From JAAYJT01 sp037445555 (GTDB lineage: Bacteria; Bacteroidota; Bacteroidia; Bacteroidales; JAAYJT01): a stretch of 64,000 bases of DNA. The DNA is taken from the NCBI GenBank assembly GCA_037445555.1, contig JBBIKG010000008.1:38527-102526 (forward strand). The letters run 5' to 3'. Position numbers and translations under genes: made by a program. Positions 25,874 through 34,842 of the stretch are shown in pieces (the stretch's first letter is position 1; each line of letters starts with the position of its first letter). Under the pieces are notes generated by a model. It made no database searches, was not told where the DNA came from, and saw only the letters and a list, made by a program, of their open reading frames with translations.

Positions 25874-26869
25874 ATGGCCAGCGACAAGAAAAATACCGAG
25901 TGGTTTATAATCGTCAATCCCAATGCCGGCAGGCGTAAGGGAGAAAAAGACTGGCCTGAAATCAGTCGCCTGCTCACGAAATACAACATTAAGTACCAGT
26001 GCGTTTTCACTCAACACCGCATTCATGCCATCCGTATGGCGCGCCGCTATGTTGAGATGGGGTATAAAAACATCATTGTGGTGGGCGGCGATGGCACGCT
26101 GAACGAAGTAGTGAACGGAATCTTTACACAAAAAAAATTCCCGACCAACAGCATCACTGTCGGCATGATACCCGTTGGGACAGGCAACGACTGGGGCCGC
26201 ACCTTCGGCCTTCCGCACGATTACGAACAGGCTATCCGGGTGATTACCGAGGGAAAAACTTTTTTACAGGACATAGGATACGTCAGGTTCATGCAGGAAG
26301 GTGAAGAAAAGGGCCGATATTTTGCCAATATGGCCGGAATGGGCTATGATGCCATGGTGGCTGAGAAAACAAACCGGCAGAAAGACGCCGGCAAATCAAA
26401 CCCATTCTCCTATTTCATCAATATTTTTACCAGTCTGTTTGGTTTTAAGGAATCCAATACCACCGTTTTTGTTGACGATCACGAAGCGTTGAAAGCAAGG
26501 GTCTTCACTATGGTGGTGGGTATCTGCAACTTCAACGGGGGTGGAATGATGCAGCTGCCCAAAGCGATTCCCGACGACGGCAACCTCGATATGACTGTGA
26601 TCACTCAGCTTAGCCGGTTCAGTGTGGTGCGAAATGTCCGGAAGCTCTACGACGGTTCCTTTCTCAACCTGCCGCAGGTACGTACTTTCAGAGGTAAAAC
26701 GATTCAGATTGAATCACACCCGCCCATCTACATGGAGGCCGATGGTGAATCGCTGGGGCATTCTCCGTTCAGATTCGGGCTGTTCCCAAAATCCTTGCGG
26801 GTAATTGCCGGCAAAGACATGAAGGCTACGGATTTTGCCAACGACCCTGCTCCTTCAACAACCGAATAA
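25874..26869 (+). CDS. Diacylglycerol/lipid kinase family protein (YegS/BmrU-like)
   Basis: 331 residues with the DAGK catalytic domain: FIIVNPNAGRRKGEKDW, then VVGGDGTLNEVVNGIF (the GGDGTxNE nucleotide motif) and PVGTGNDWGRTFGLP. The C-terminal domain carries GGGMMQLPKAIPDDGNLDMTVI and ends with YMEADGE, typical of YegS. It phosphorylates a membrane lipid such as diacylglycerol or undecaprenol using ATP, at the cytosolic membrane face. Its last 44 bases overlap the 3' end of the convergent ispG gene. Confidence 0.9.
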   Translation: MASDKKNTEWFIIVNPNAGRRKGEKDWPEISRLLTKYNIKYQCVFTQHRIHAIRMARRYVEMGYKNIIVVGGDGTLNEVVNGIFTQKKFPTNSITVGMIPVGTGNDWGRTFGLPHDYEQAIRVITEGKTFLQDIGYVRFMQEGEEKGRYFANMAGMGYDAMVAEKTNRQKDAGKSNPFSYFINIFTSLFGFKESNTTVFVDDHEALKARVFTMVVGICNFNGGGMMQLPKAIPDDGNLDMTVITQLSRFSVVRNVRKLYDGSFLNLPQVRTFRGKTIQIESHPPIYMEADGESLGHSPFRFGLFPKSLRVIAGKDMKATDFANDPAPSTTE

Positions 26870-28589
26870 GTTCATCCACGGCTTCTGCCTCGCTGATTCC
26901 TCTGCGAACCGCTACCTTTCCCGCATAAAGAGTCACTTTTCCGTTGCCCTGCCCTACGTACCCGTAATCGGCATCTGCCATCTCGCCGGGCCCGTTTACA
27001 ATGCAGCCCATTACTGCAATTTTTAATCCTTTGAGGTGAGAGGTGGCTTTTTTGACTTTCTCCAGCGCCCCTTCCAGATCATACTTGGTTCTTCCGCAGC
27101 CCGGGCAGGCGATATACTCCGTTCTGACTATTCTCGACCGGGTTGCCTGCAATATAGTATAGCCCACCTCTGCCACCAGGGTTTCAGGCATATGTTTGTT
27201 TTCAAGCACGATGCCATCCGTGTATCCGTCCACCAGCAACGGGCCGTGAAGCAAAGCTGCTGTGATGGCAAACTCCCCTCCATCACTCATGTTCAGCCCC
27301 ACAAAGGACAACAGGGGGTTAGCCAAACCCGACAATTCCATGACTCCGATCAGCCTTTTTGCATGGTCAAGCGAACGTTGATCTTTGAGCCGTAGCACCG
27401 GTACAAGCATACCGGGGCTCTTTTGCTCAGCAGTTTGCAGGAAATTGCTGATGTCAGCGTCGCCTGCTATATCAAAAAGTTTCAGACTCTTCTCGTGAGC
27501 CAATCCGTCGCCTGTGAGCCTGTCATCAGAGAATTCGCTAAGCCACCCTTCACGTTCCATTTTTTCTGACATCAGCCAAAAACCTTCATCTGAAATGGCT
27601 ACTGTCGGTGGGTTGCTGCCGCCAAATACTCCAACATCGGTCGATCTACGTCGCTGGTAGCCAAACAGAGCATAATCAGCCGGTGCTGTGGGGGATTGGC
27701 CTGAAAAAATCCTGTTTGCAATTTGTTTTGGATAAAACTCACTGATCATCCTAGCAACCGGAATTTCATTTTCGGGGGGTTCAGTGAGTGACACGCGTAT
27801 GGTGTCGCCAAGGCCGTCGGCAAGCAGGGTACCGATGCCCACAGCAGATTTGACGCGACCGTCCAGTCCGTTTCCTGCTTCGGTGACGCCAAGATGCAGC
27901 GGGTACTGCATATTTTCTTCTATCATCTTTGCGGCTAAAATCCGGGTGGCTGCTACCATCACCCGCACATTGCTCGACTTCATGGACAGCACAAGGTTAT
28001 GAAACCCGTATCCATGACAGATCCTGACAAACTCCATAGCCGACTCGGCCATTCCGAGCGGGCTGTCGCCGTATTGATCCATGATACGCTGCGAGAGCGA
28101 GCCATGGTTGGTTCCGATACGGATCACCGTGCCATACTGCTTGCAAATATCCAGCAGGGGCAAAAGCTTCTCTGATATTCTTTCAACTTCGCTTTTATCG
28201 CCGGATTTTGACTTGCTGTGCGACGTATTGCGCGGATTGTCGGCATAATTTCCCGGGTTGATTCTGACTTTTTCGACCAGACGGGCGGCAATTTCGGCCA
28301 CCGTCGGATTAAAATGCACATCGGCAATTAACGGAATATGGTATCCTGCCCTGACCATTTCCTTTTTGATGACGGCCAGATGTTCAGCTTCGCGGGGCGA
28401 GGGCGTGGCCAGGCGGATATAGTCGGCCCCGGCATTGGCAAGCCGGATACACTGCTCTACAGTGGCCCGTGTATCGAGGGTGTTGGTATTGGTCATGCTC
28501 TGCAACCTGACCGGGTGAGAGCCTCCCAGCTCCGTACCGCCAATGCTAACTTCGCGCGGGTACCATTGATAAAATACAGGATGCGGCAT
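26826..28589 (-). CDS. ispG: 4-hydroxy-3-methylbut-2-en-1-yl diphosphate synthase (long form)
   Basis: 587 residues. Converts MEcPP to HMBPP in the non-mevalonate isoprenoid pathway. The N-terminal TIM barrel begins VSIGGTELGGSHPVRLQSMTNT. The C-terminal 4Fe-4S domain holds Cys495, Cys498 (ACPGCGRT) and Cys529 (MGCIVNGPGE), plus Glu536 as the fourth ligand region. Compared with the roughly 370-residue E. coli enzyme it has an inserted central domain (about residues 280-450), the layout known from plants and Bacteroidota. It is transcribed from a region shared with the divergent GldN-like gene. Confidence 0.95.
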   Translation of the reverse strand: MPHPVFYQWYPREVSIGGTELGGSHPVRLQSMTNTNTLDTRATVEQCIRLANAGADYIRLATPSPREAEHLAVIKKEMVRAGYHIPLIADVHFNPTVAEIAARLVEKVRINPGNYADNPRNTSHSKSKSGDKSEVERISEKLLPLLDICKQYGTVIRIGTNHGSLSQRIMDQYGDSPLGMAESAMEFVRICHGYGFHNLVLSMKSSNVRVMVAATRILAAKMIEENMQYPLHLGVTEAGNGLDGRVKSAVGIGTLLADGLGDTIRVSLTEPPENEIPVARMISEFYPKQIANRIFSGQSPTAPADYALFGYQRRRSTDVGVFGGSNPPTVAISDEGFWLMSEKMEREGWLSEFSDDRLTGDGLAHEKSLKLFDIAGDADISNFLQTAEQKSPGMLVPVLRLKDQRSLDHAKRLIGVMELSGLANPLLSFVGLNMSDGGEFAITAALLHGPLLVDGYTDGIVLENKHMPETLVAEVGYTILQATRSRIVRTEYIACPGCGRTKYDLEGALEKVKKATSHLKGLKIAVMGCIVNGPGEMADADYGYVGQGNGKVTLYAGKVAVRRGISEAEAVDELIRLLKEQGRWQNP

Positions 28590-28649
28590 ATTAAAAACTT
28601 TTCCAAACCCGGATTTCAGAAGACAAAAATATAAAATGCGCCGTTTATA

Positions 28650-28657
28650 TACATTTG
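28650..28657 (+). promoter_or_regulatory. -7 promoter box upstream of the GldN-like lipoprotein
   Basis: TACATTTG, a perfect -7 box, 42 bases before the ATG at 28700. On the other strand TATTTTTG (28624-28631) could serve ispG, so the 110-base gap is probably a divergent promoter region. Confidence 0.4.
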
Positions 28658-28699
28658 CAGCAGTTTGTGGTTGTTGGATAACAAATCAATATAGCATGT

Positions 28700-29254
28700 A
28701 TGAACCTTACTGTTAAATATTTGTTTCTCGTTTTCCTGACTGGCATTGTGTCGTGCAGCCGGCCCGGCAACGATAAATGGATCATTACCGACCGGATTCA
28801 ATACGACGTAATCATCAAAAGCCCTGATGTTACGTTGGACTGGTGGGTGCAGAATATCGAAGGCCGCGACCGGGAGATATTCATCAATACCCTTATTGAA
28901 GGTGCTGCCAATGGAAAAATAAAGGCCTATGATGCCTTTTCCTTTTCCTTGATCACCCCTGAGGCAGTCAGTAAGATCTTTCACCGCACCGACACCATCT
29001 CCTTATTTCAGAAATATCCGCCTTACGAGGCGTATGACTCGGTGGTTCAAAAAACACTGAGCAGGCAGGAAATCACGCGTATGAGGTTTCTCGAAGAATG
29101 GCTTCAGAATAAAAAGACCCTGGAGATCCAAAAAAATGTGATCGGGTACTGCCCTATGATGCAGAGCTTTGACCAGGAAGGCAATCTGAGGGGGTATATG
29201 CCTTTGTTCTGGGTCTTTACCCGCGACGGGTATCCCGAAATACTTAAGAAATAA
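28700..29254 (+). CDS. GldN/PorN-like lipoprotein
   Basis: 184 residues with a lipoprotein signal: hydrophobic stretch then GIVSC, cysteine 19 being the lipidation site. The rest resembles, from memory, the gliding-motility/type IX secretion protein GldN. WIITDRIQYDVIIKSPD and LIEGAANGKIKAYDAF match its first half. ITRMRFLEEWLQNKK...VIGYCPMMQSFDQEGNLRGYMPLFWVF matches its last part, where GldN has IGIAPxxxxxEGEYxGxxPLFWLY. It is shorter than GldN and stands alone, away from gldKLM. The assignment to the wider family is likely; a type IX secretion role is not shown. Confidence 0.6.
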   Translation: MNLTVKYLFLVFLTGIVSCSRPGNDKWIITDRIQYDVIIKSPDVTLDWWVQNIEGRDREIFINTLIEGAANGKIKAYDAFSFSLITPEAVSKIFHRTDTISLFQKYPPYEAYDSVVQKTLSRQEITRMRFLEEWLQNKKTLEIQKNVIGYCPMMQSFDQEGNLRGYMPLFWVFTRDGYPEILKK

Positions 29255-29267
29255 ACCCGGAGGCGCC

Positions 29268-29900
29268 ATGGATGAGCAGGTTCAACAGTATGTGCTGGCG
29301 CATACGTCGCCCGGGATGGATGTTTTGGCCGGGCTTGCCCGCGAAACCTGGGTACACGTTTACGCCCCCCAGATGATGGCCAGCCCACTGCAGGGAGCTT
29401 TTTTACGCATGGTGAGCCACATGGTAAAGCCCAATACTGTCCTCGAGCTGGGCACATTCACTGGGTATTCTGCCATCTGTCTCGCCCAGGGGTTGCGTAG
29501 AGGCGGACGGCTGCATACGGTTGAAATAAACCTCGAACTTACCGAAATTGCCGCACGGTATTTTGCCAAAGCAGGCTTAAGCGAATCCATTGTGCAGCAC
29601 ACAGGCGATGCGCGCGACATAGTCCCCTCGCTTGATGACACATTTGACCTTATTTACCTCGACACCGGAAAAGAAATCTATAGCACCCTTTACGAGCTGT
29701 TAATTCCAAAACTAAAAACAGGTGGGTTCTTGCTTGCGGATAATACACTCTGGTATGGCAAGGTGGCAGATTCTGATTTAAAAGCCGACAAAGACACCGC
29801 ATCGCTCCGGCAGTTTAATGACCTGGTGCAGAATGATTCAAGGGTCGAAAACCTGCTACTGCCTTTTGAGGATGGCATCATGGTGGTAAGAAAAATATAG
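29268..29900 (+). CDS. Class I SAM-dependent O-methyltransferase
   Basis: 210 residues of the Methyltransf_3 (catechol/caffeoyl-CoA O-methyltransferase-like) family. Motif I is VLELGTFTGYSAICLA. The acidic residue binding SAM ribose is in LHTVEINLELTEIA. A later metal-site region reads FDLIYLDTGKEIYSTLYELL and LLADNTLWYGKV (the DN pair binds a divalent metal). Likely a cytosolic methyltransferase acting on a catechol or small hydroxylated substrate. It starts 13 bases after the lipoprotein gene, so the two may share a transcript. Confidence 0.9.
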   Translation: MDEQVQQYVLAHTSPGMDVLAGLARETWVHVYAPQMMASPLQGAFLRMVSHMVKPNTVLELGTFTGYSAICLAQGLRRGGRLHTVEINLELTEIAARYFAKAGLSESIVQHTGDARDIVPSLDDTFDLIYLDTGKEIYSTLYELLIPKLKTGGFLLADNTLWYGKVADSDLKADKDTASLRQFNDLVQNDSRVENLLLPFEDGIMVVRKI

Positions 29901-29984
29901 GCACATTTACCGGGGATTTCGGGGCGATTTTTGTTCGAATGTGTAATTTAGCCAAACAAAATATATCACCTTAAATGCCAGCGT

Positions 29985-30494
29985 ATGAAAAGCAAAGAAA
30001 AAAGCATCGATTTGCTCAACCGGGCTGTGGCCGATGAGCTGTCAGCGGTTCACCAGTATATGTATTTCCACTTCCACTGCAATGACATGGGCTTTGATCT
30101 CCTTGCCGGTTTGTTCAAAAAAACCGCTATCGAGGAGATGATGCATATCGAGCTTCTGGCCGAACGGGTTCTGTTTCTCAAAGGCGAGGTGGAGATGGTG
30201 GCCAGTCATAACGTGACAAAGATTACTGACGTCAGGCAGATGCTTGAACTGGCGGCAAAAATGGAAACAGGCAGCGCCAACGACTACAACGAATGGGCCA
30301 ACGAATGCGCCCAAAATGCCGACTCGATGTCCAAAAAACTCTTTGAAACACTAGTGGCCGACGAAGAGCGGCATTTCGACCAGTACGACGTGGAAATGAA
30401 TAACTTGAAGAAGTTTGGCGACAACTATCTCGCCCTTCAATCCATTGAGCGAAGCAAAGTTATTGGCCAGCCGGGAAGACCCGCAGCAGTCTAG
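29985..30494 (+). CDS. bfr: Bacterioferritin
   Basis: 169 residues forming the four-helix bundle of bacterioferritin. All di-iron ferroxidase ligands are at the E. coli numbering: Glu18 (ADELSAVHQY), Glu51 and His54 (EEMMHIE), Glu94 (METGSAND), Glu127 and His130 (DEERHFDQ). The heme-binding Met52 is also present, so this is Bfr and not ferritin. It stores iron as a mineral in a 24-subunit cytosolic shell and detoxifies peroxide. No bacterioferritin-associated ferredoxin gene is adjacent. Confidence 0.92.
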   Translation: MKSKEKSIDLLNRAVADELSAVHQYMYFHFHCNDMGFDLLAGLFKKTAIEEMMHIELLAERVLFLKGEVEMVASHNVTKITDVRQMLELAAKMETGSANDYNEWANECAQNADSMSKKLFETLVADEERHFDQYDVEMNNLKKFGDNYLALQSIERSKVIGQPGRPAAV

Positions 30495-30626
30495 AACAGC
30501 CTTATCGCAATTTCATCCGACCCGGATTTCTGCATGGCAATAGGTACCGGGACACAAACGAATCCCACGCTGCACTCCTCAATCGAAAGATGACGCACTA
30601 CTGCCCAATGCAAATTTTCAGCACCT

Positions 30627-31718
30627 ATGGAATACATCGCGCGGCCCACCCTGCTACTGGATGAGGCCAAATGCATCACAAACATAAGGCGCATGGCTCA
30701 CAAGGCCAGGGAGAATGGCGTGCTACTCCGGCCCCACTTCAAGACCCACCAGAGCCGGGATATTGGTCGTTTTTTTCAGGACTTTGGCGTGGACTCCGTC
30801 ACGGTGTCATCGGTACCGATGGCACAATATTTTGCTGCGGCGAGCTGGAGCAATATTACGATAGCTTTTCCGGTGAATCTTCGCGAGCTGCCCGGAATAA
30901 ACCAACTGGCCGGGAAAGTACGCCTAAATGTACTGGTCGATTCTGCAGAGGTGGTAAAACGGCTCAGCCAGGGGCTGCATCACCAGGCTGGAGTATTCAT
31001 AGAGATTGATACGGGCGGGGGGCGCTCGGGAGCGCCCCCCGCCAACAAAGCCCATCTTCAAGGTCTGATTAGCGAAATCAAAAAATCCCCGAATCTGGAA
31101 TTTCGTGGCTTCCTGACACATGCCGGTCAAACCTATGAGGCGCGGGGCGAACAGGCAATCCTGCAGATTCATACCCAATCCACAGCCCTGATGGCCGAAC
31201 TGAAAAACTATTTTTCATCAGAAAACCCAATCATTTCCACAGGCGACACCCCCTCGTGCAGCCTGGCCAATGAGTTTGGCTGCACCGATGAAATCCGGCC
31301 CGGAAATTTTGTGTTTTACGACCTTACGCAGCACTATATCGGAAGCTGCGCACTGGAAGATGTTGCCGTGGCAGTGGCCTGCCCCGTGGTGGCGAAATAC
31401 GCTTCACGCAACGAGCTGGTGATCTGTGGCGGGGCTATTCACCTGAGTAAAGATTTTGCTGTCAATTCACGCGGCGTGAAAGTGTTTGGACGCCTGGCCT
31501 TACTTGATGACGATCACTGGAAGGCTCTGCCGGAAGGTAATGAGCTGATCTCGCTGTCGCAGGAACACGGAGTAGCCCGGATGGAAGAAAAGTACATAAA
31601 GCTGCTTTCGCCCGGCGACCTGGTCTGCGTCATACCTGCCCATTCCTGCCTTACAGTTGCATTACACAGCCAGTATCAGGGCCTGAGCGGCAGGCAATAC
31701 GACATCATGCAGCGGTAA
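30627..31718 (+). CDS. D-threonine aldolase-like / D-serine dehydratase-like PLP enzyme
   Basis: 363 residues. The N-terminal alanine-racemase TIM barrel carries the PLP lysine Lys39 (LLRPHFKTHQS). The C-terminal D-serine dehydratase-like domain has a probable metal site formed by His in SQEHGVARM and by His339/Cys341 (PAHSCLTV). Family members cleave D-threonine or other beta-hydroxy D-amino acids, or dehydrate D-serine, with PLP and a divalent metal. Bases 31014-31043 inside the gene form a perfect GC-rich hairpin (see repeat entry). The local protein sequence there (EIDTGGGRSGAPPAN) still aligns with the family, so the frame is intact. It is followed by a convergent gene. Confidence 0.85.
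   Translation: MEYIARPTLLLDEAKCITNIRRMAHKARENGVLLRPHFKTHQSRDIGRFFQDFGVDSVTVSSVPMAQYFAAASWSNITIAFPVNLRELPGINQLAGKVRLNVLVDSAEVVKRLSQGLHHQAGVFIEIDTGGGRSGAPPANKAHLQGLISEIKKSPNLEFRGFLTHAGQTYEARGEQAILQIHTQSTALMAELKNYFSSENPIISTGDTPSCSLANEFGCTDEIRPGNFVFYDLTQHYIGSCALEDVAVAVACPVVAKYASRNELVICGGAIHLSKDFAVNSRGVKVFGRLALLDDDHWKALPEGNELISLSQEHGVARMEEKYIKLLSPGDLVCVIPAHSCLTVALHSQYQGLSGRQYDIMQR
31014..31043 (+). repeat. Perfect 13-bp GC-rich inverted repeat inside a gene
   Basis: GGCGGGGGGCGCT (31014-31026), a 4-base loop CGGG, and its exact reverse complement (31031-31043). It lies within the D-threonine-aldolase-like coding region. There is no following T-run, so it is not an intrinsic terminator. Confidence 0.9.
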
Positions 31719-31771
31719 ACAAAGAGCCTGGTTCATCAATCAAGACGCAACTGCTGCAGGACAATTTTTGA

Positions 31772-34741
31772 TCATGCTTCGGGCTTGAATACCACCCCGA
31801 TGTTCTTCTTGCCGTCAATAAGCACCGGAAGCGGTTTGTCAAACCTTACGTGACGAAGATATTCGTCTTCGTATAGCGCCGGTTGCTTCGACAAGTACTC
31901 CACATCATACACCCCTTCGTTGATGTAGGGATTAATGGTAAAATACCCCACCCTGAATGAGGTCAGGTTGTGGAAGAAGTGGGTGCCCTGGCTGGGATCT
32001 ATCCTGTAGTTCTCCAAGCCGGATTCAACCATGACACGTGCGTTGGAAATCTGGGGCCATTTCACGGGTATGCCCAGCCATGGATCGCTTGATCCCCAGC
32101 GGCCAGGGCCAACGAGTATATAAAATCTTTTTTCCGCAATCATCTGTTCGTTCAACCTGGCTAGGTCTTCGGCAATCTCGCTATTCTTTGCTGCGTTGAA
32201 CGATTCGGGTTTTACATACACCACATCAGTCAGGTTGCCGATGGTACCGTTGCCCATAGCCGTGGTCGAATACAGCAGTACCGACGACAGGTCGACAGCC
32301 TCAAGGTTGGTTTCCACCATCTCCTTGCTTTGTACGATGGGCCTTATCTGGAGGAGGTTGAATACTTTTGGGTTCCCCTGGGTGTCAAGGTTTACAGCAA
32401 ATTCTATTTCCACAGGTTTATTCATAGCCCGGTGCCCCATCGCAAGCGCTTCCAAGATAATATCAGCCAACGGAAACACATTATGCGTCAGTATGGCGCT
32501 GAAGGTGACAATCCGTCTGCCCTCGTCAAACATGCCGTCGCGCAGCTGGTTGGAGTGCGGGTCGAAGGTGCTGGCTACGAACCTCAGCGCGGGATGTTTC
32601 TCGGCTTCAGACAAACGCAGCTTCTTGATATTTACCCCGTCGTCGATGCAGGGATAAAAACTTTCGGCCTGAAGATCCAGGGCATGAAACGTGCGCTGCG
32701 TTTCTCTCAGGGCCAGTTCCGGAGTGCTGGTCTGCAGGATCTTTTTCGGGTACCGCGGCGAAAAGCGCAAGGTGAGCCCTCCATCCACGATGTACTTACC
32801 TAATCCATAGGCTATATTGGCGATGCCATCCATCGGCTTTTCGGGGGGTATCGGGTAAAAGTTAATGGATCGTGCCACCCCCGAAATGGTGGGATAATAC
32901 AGATCGCCGTGTTGCGATCCGCACACCTCCTGCAGCACAATGGCCATTTTTTCTTCTTCCATCACATTCAGCGTAGCCGACATGTAGGCCTTGCTGTCCT
33001 TATAATACGCCGAGGCATACACACTCTTGATGGCACCTGTCAGCATTTCTATCATCAACCGCTCTTCATTGGCTACGTAGGGTACCATATAGGTGCTGTA
33101 AATACCCGCAAATGGCTGATAATACGAGTCTTCGAGCAGGCTTGACGAGCGTATGGCGATGGGACTTTTAACCACCGTGATGAAGGTATACAAATCTTCG
33201 TGTATGCGGAAAGGGAGGCGCGCGTTGACAAAATGCCGAAGGATCTCCTCATCGGGCAAATCACTCAGAGCCACCTGGTGCAACCGGTTGTCTTCCATAA
33301 ACTCATCGAAAATATCGGTACAAAGCACCACGGTACGGGGGATGGTGATCTGAACGTCGGAATATTTCTCAAACGCGTGGTTCTGTTTGATCAGGTTATC
33401 GAGAAAAGCCAGACCGCGTGCCTTACCCCCGATCGAGCCGTCGCCTATGCGGGTGAAGTTGAGGTATTCATCAAAACTGTCGCGGTTGAATTTGGCGATG
33501 ATGCCTCTCGATTTATTTAGCCTGTAAATGGCAATGGCATCAAACATGAAGCGGCGGAGGTCGTCCAGATCATTGAAATCTTCGGGGCGAAGCTCACGGA
33601 AAAGGTCGGCAAGCGAAAAGAGCGCCCTGGCCCGAAGCCATTTCGAGAAATGGTTTCGATCGACGTGATATTCAAGCGAACTGTCGGGGATGTCAAAAAT
33701 TCTTTGCTGAAGTGCTTTGAGGTCATCTGCCCGCGCCACTTCGAGCTGGGTTAAAGGATCCTTGAAAACAAACGGACCGAACGAAAGATATTCAATCAGG
33801 AAACGCTTCAGCTCAAGCGAAAGGGTTTTGGAGTGCTTGTGGATAAAGCTTACCCTCAGTTGTTTTGCCGCCTCTCTCGCTTCCAGGTCGGATGATTGCA
33901 AAAGTATCGGCATAAACTCGTCTTGGGCTTTGACTTTTTGCACCAGCCTCAGCCCTGCTTCCGGATCAACTACGCCATTCCGGTTGTATTTCATATCGGT
34001 GATCACACCCAGAAGGTTATGCTGATACTTATCGAACAGCTCCACCGCCTCCTCGTATGTGGTGGCGAGCAACACTTTTGGCCTCCCGCGCATCCGTAGC
34101 ATCATCTGGTGTTCGTTAAGGCCTTCGGTCATGAATATTTTGCTCTGCTTGAAGATGATTTTAAAAATATGCGGCAGATAGGCCGAATAGAAACGTATGC
34201 TGTCCTCCACAAGCAGTACGGCCTGCACACCCACCTCCTTCATATCATGCTCCATATTCATCTTATCCTCTATCAGCTTGACGATGGCAAGCAGGATGTC
34301 CGAATTACCGAGCCAGCAGAAGATGTAATCAATCACACTGGTATCCTCGCGGCTTACCTTGAGGGTGACCTCGCGCGAAAAAGCAGTAAGGACGACGATG
34401 GGAATATTCGGCCTGAATTTCTTCACTTTTTTTGCCAGGTCAAACGTGTCGATGCCTTCATCGCTGAGCATGGTAATGATGAGGTCGATGTTTTCTTCGG
34501 CCAGGGTACGGAATGCCGCTTCGGGATTGTTAACCACAAAAAACTGGGGCGGGTAGCGCAAGCTCAGCGACACATATTCCATAAAAATCTGTTCATCCAC
34601 CCTGCCGTCGCCTTCGAGTATAAAGGTGTCGTACTCACTGGCTATGAGAAGTATGTGATAGATACGCTTTTTCATCAGGTTGACAAAAGGCGTGTCTTCG
34701 AGGTAATATTTCTGAGCCAGTAATTTTTGCGCTTTATCCAT
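31772..34741 (-). CDS. Receiver domain / PEP-pyruvate-binding (PPDK_N-like) fusion protein
   Basis: 989 residues. Residues about 25-165 look like a degenerate response-regulator receiver: the usual acidic pair and phospho-Asp are lost (LLIASEYD, LIITML). Residues 172-320 form a second receiver with standard-looking residues: Glu179-Asp180 (VLLVEDS), Asp249 (VITDMKYN), Ser283 and Lys302 (FIHKHS). From about 430 the ATP-binding domain of pyruvate phosphate dikinase/PEP synthase appears (DGSIGGKARGLAFLDNL, SPIAIRSSSLLEDS, LLQIRP). The phosphohistidine swivel domain and the PEP-binding barrel are absent. The C-terminal 190 residues (LVGPGRWGSSDPWLG) are unassigned. A phosphorelay-controlled phosphotransfer enzyme is a reasonable guess; function is unknown. 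Confidence 0.75.
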   Translation of the reverse strand: MDKAQKLLAQKYYLEDTPFVNLMKKRIYHILLIASEYDTFILEGDGRVDEQIFMEYVSLSLRYPPQFFVVNNPEAAFRTLAEENIDLIITMLSDEGIDTFDLAKKVKKFRPNIPIVVLTAFSREVTLKVSREDTSVIDYIFCWLGNSDILLAIVKLIEDKMNMEHDMKEVGVQAVLLVEDSIRFYSAYLPHIFKIIFKQSKIFMTEGLNEHQMMLRMRGRPKVLLATTYEEAVELFDKYQHNLLGVITDMKYNRNGVVDPEAGLRLVQKVKAQDEFMPILLQSSDLEAREAAKQLRVSFIHKHSKTLSLELKRFLIEYLSFGPFVFKDPLTQLEVARADDLKALQQRIFDIPDSSLEYHVDRNHFSKWLRARALFSLADLFRELRPEDFNDLDDLRRFMFDAIAIYRLNKSRGIIAKFNRDSFDEYLNFTRIGDGSIGGKARGLAFLDNLIKQNHAFEKYSDVQITIPRTVVLCTDIFDEFMEDNRLHQVALSDLPDEEILRHFVNARLPFRIHEDLYTFITVVKSPIAIRSSSLLEDSYYQPFAGIYSTYMVPYVANEERLMIEMLTGAIKSVYASAYYKDSKAYMSATLNVMEEEKMAIVLQEVCGSQHGDLYYPTISGVARSINFYPIPPEKPMDGIANIAYGLGKYIVDGGLTLRFSPRYPKKILQTSTPELALRETQRTFHALDLQAESFYPCIDDGVNIKKLRLSEAEKHPALRFVASTFDPHSNQLRDGMFDEGRRIVTFSAILTHNVFPLADIILEALAMGHRAMNKPVEIEFAVNLDTQGNPKVFNLLQIRPIVQSKEMVETNLEAVDLSSVLLYSTTAMGNGTIGNLTDVVYVKPESFNAAKNSEIAEDLARLNEQMIAEKRFYILVGPGRWGSSDPWLGIPVKWPQISNARVMVESGLENYRIDPSQGTHFFHNLTSFRVGYFTINPYINEGVYDVEYLSKQPALYEDEYLRHVRFDKPLPVLIDGKKNIGVVFKPEA

Positions 34742-34792
34742 GGGGATGAAATCTTAGATGCGAATTGGGCATTCATCAAAAATAGGCATATT

Positions 34793-34825
34793 TTGCATAG
34801 AACGGGCACACTTTTTGTATCTTTG
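34793..34825 (+). promoter_or_regulatory. Bacteroidota-type promoter of ssrA
   Basis: TTG (34793-34795, within TTTTG), a 22-base spacer, and TATCTTTG (34818-34825), 17 bases before the mature 5' end of tmRNA. A short 5' leader removed by RNase P would follow. Confidence 0.6.
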
Positions 34826-34842
34826 CAGGGCAGATATCATAT

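Noticed and set aside
31014..31043. GC-rich hairpin as a transcription terminator
   Set aside because: It is inside an intact gene and has no T-run after it.
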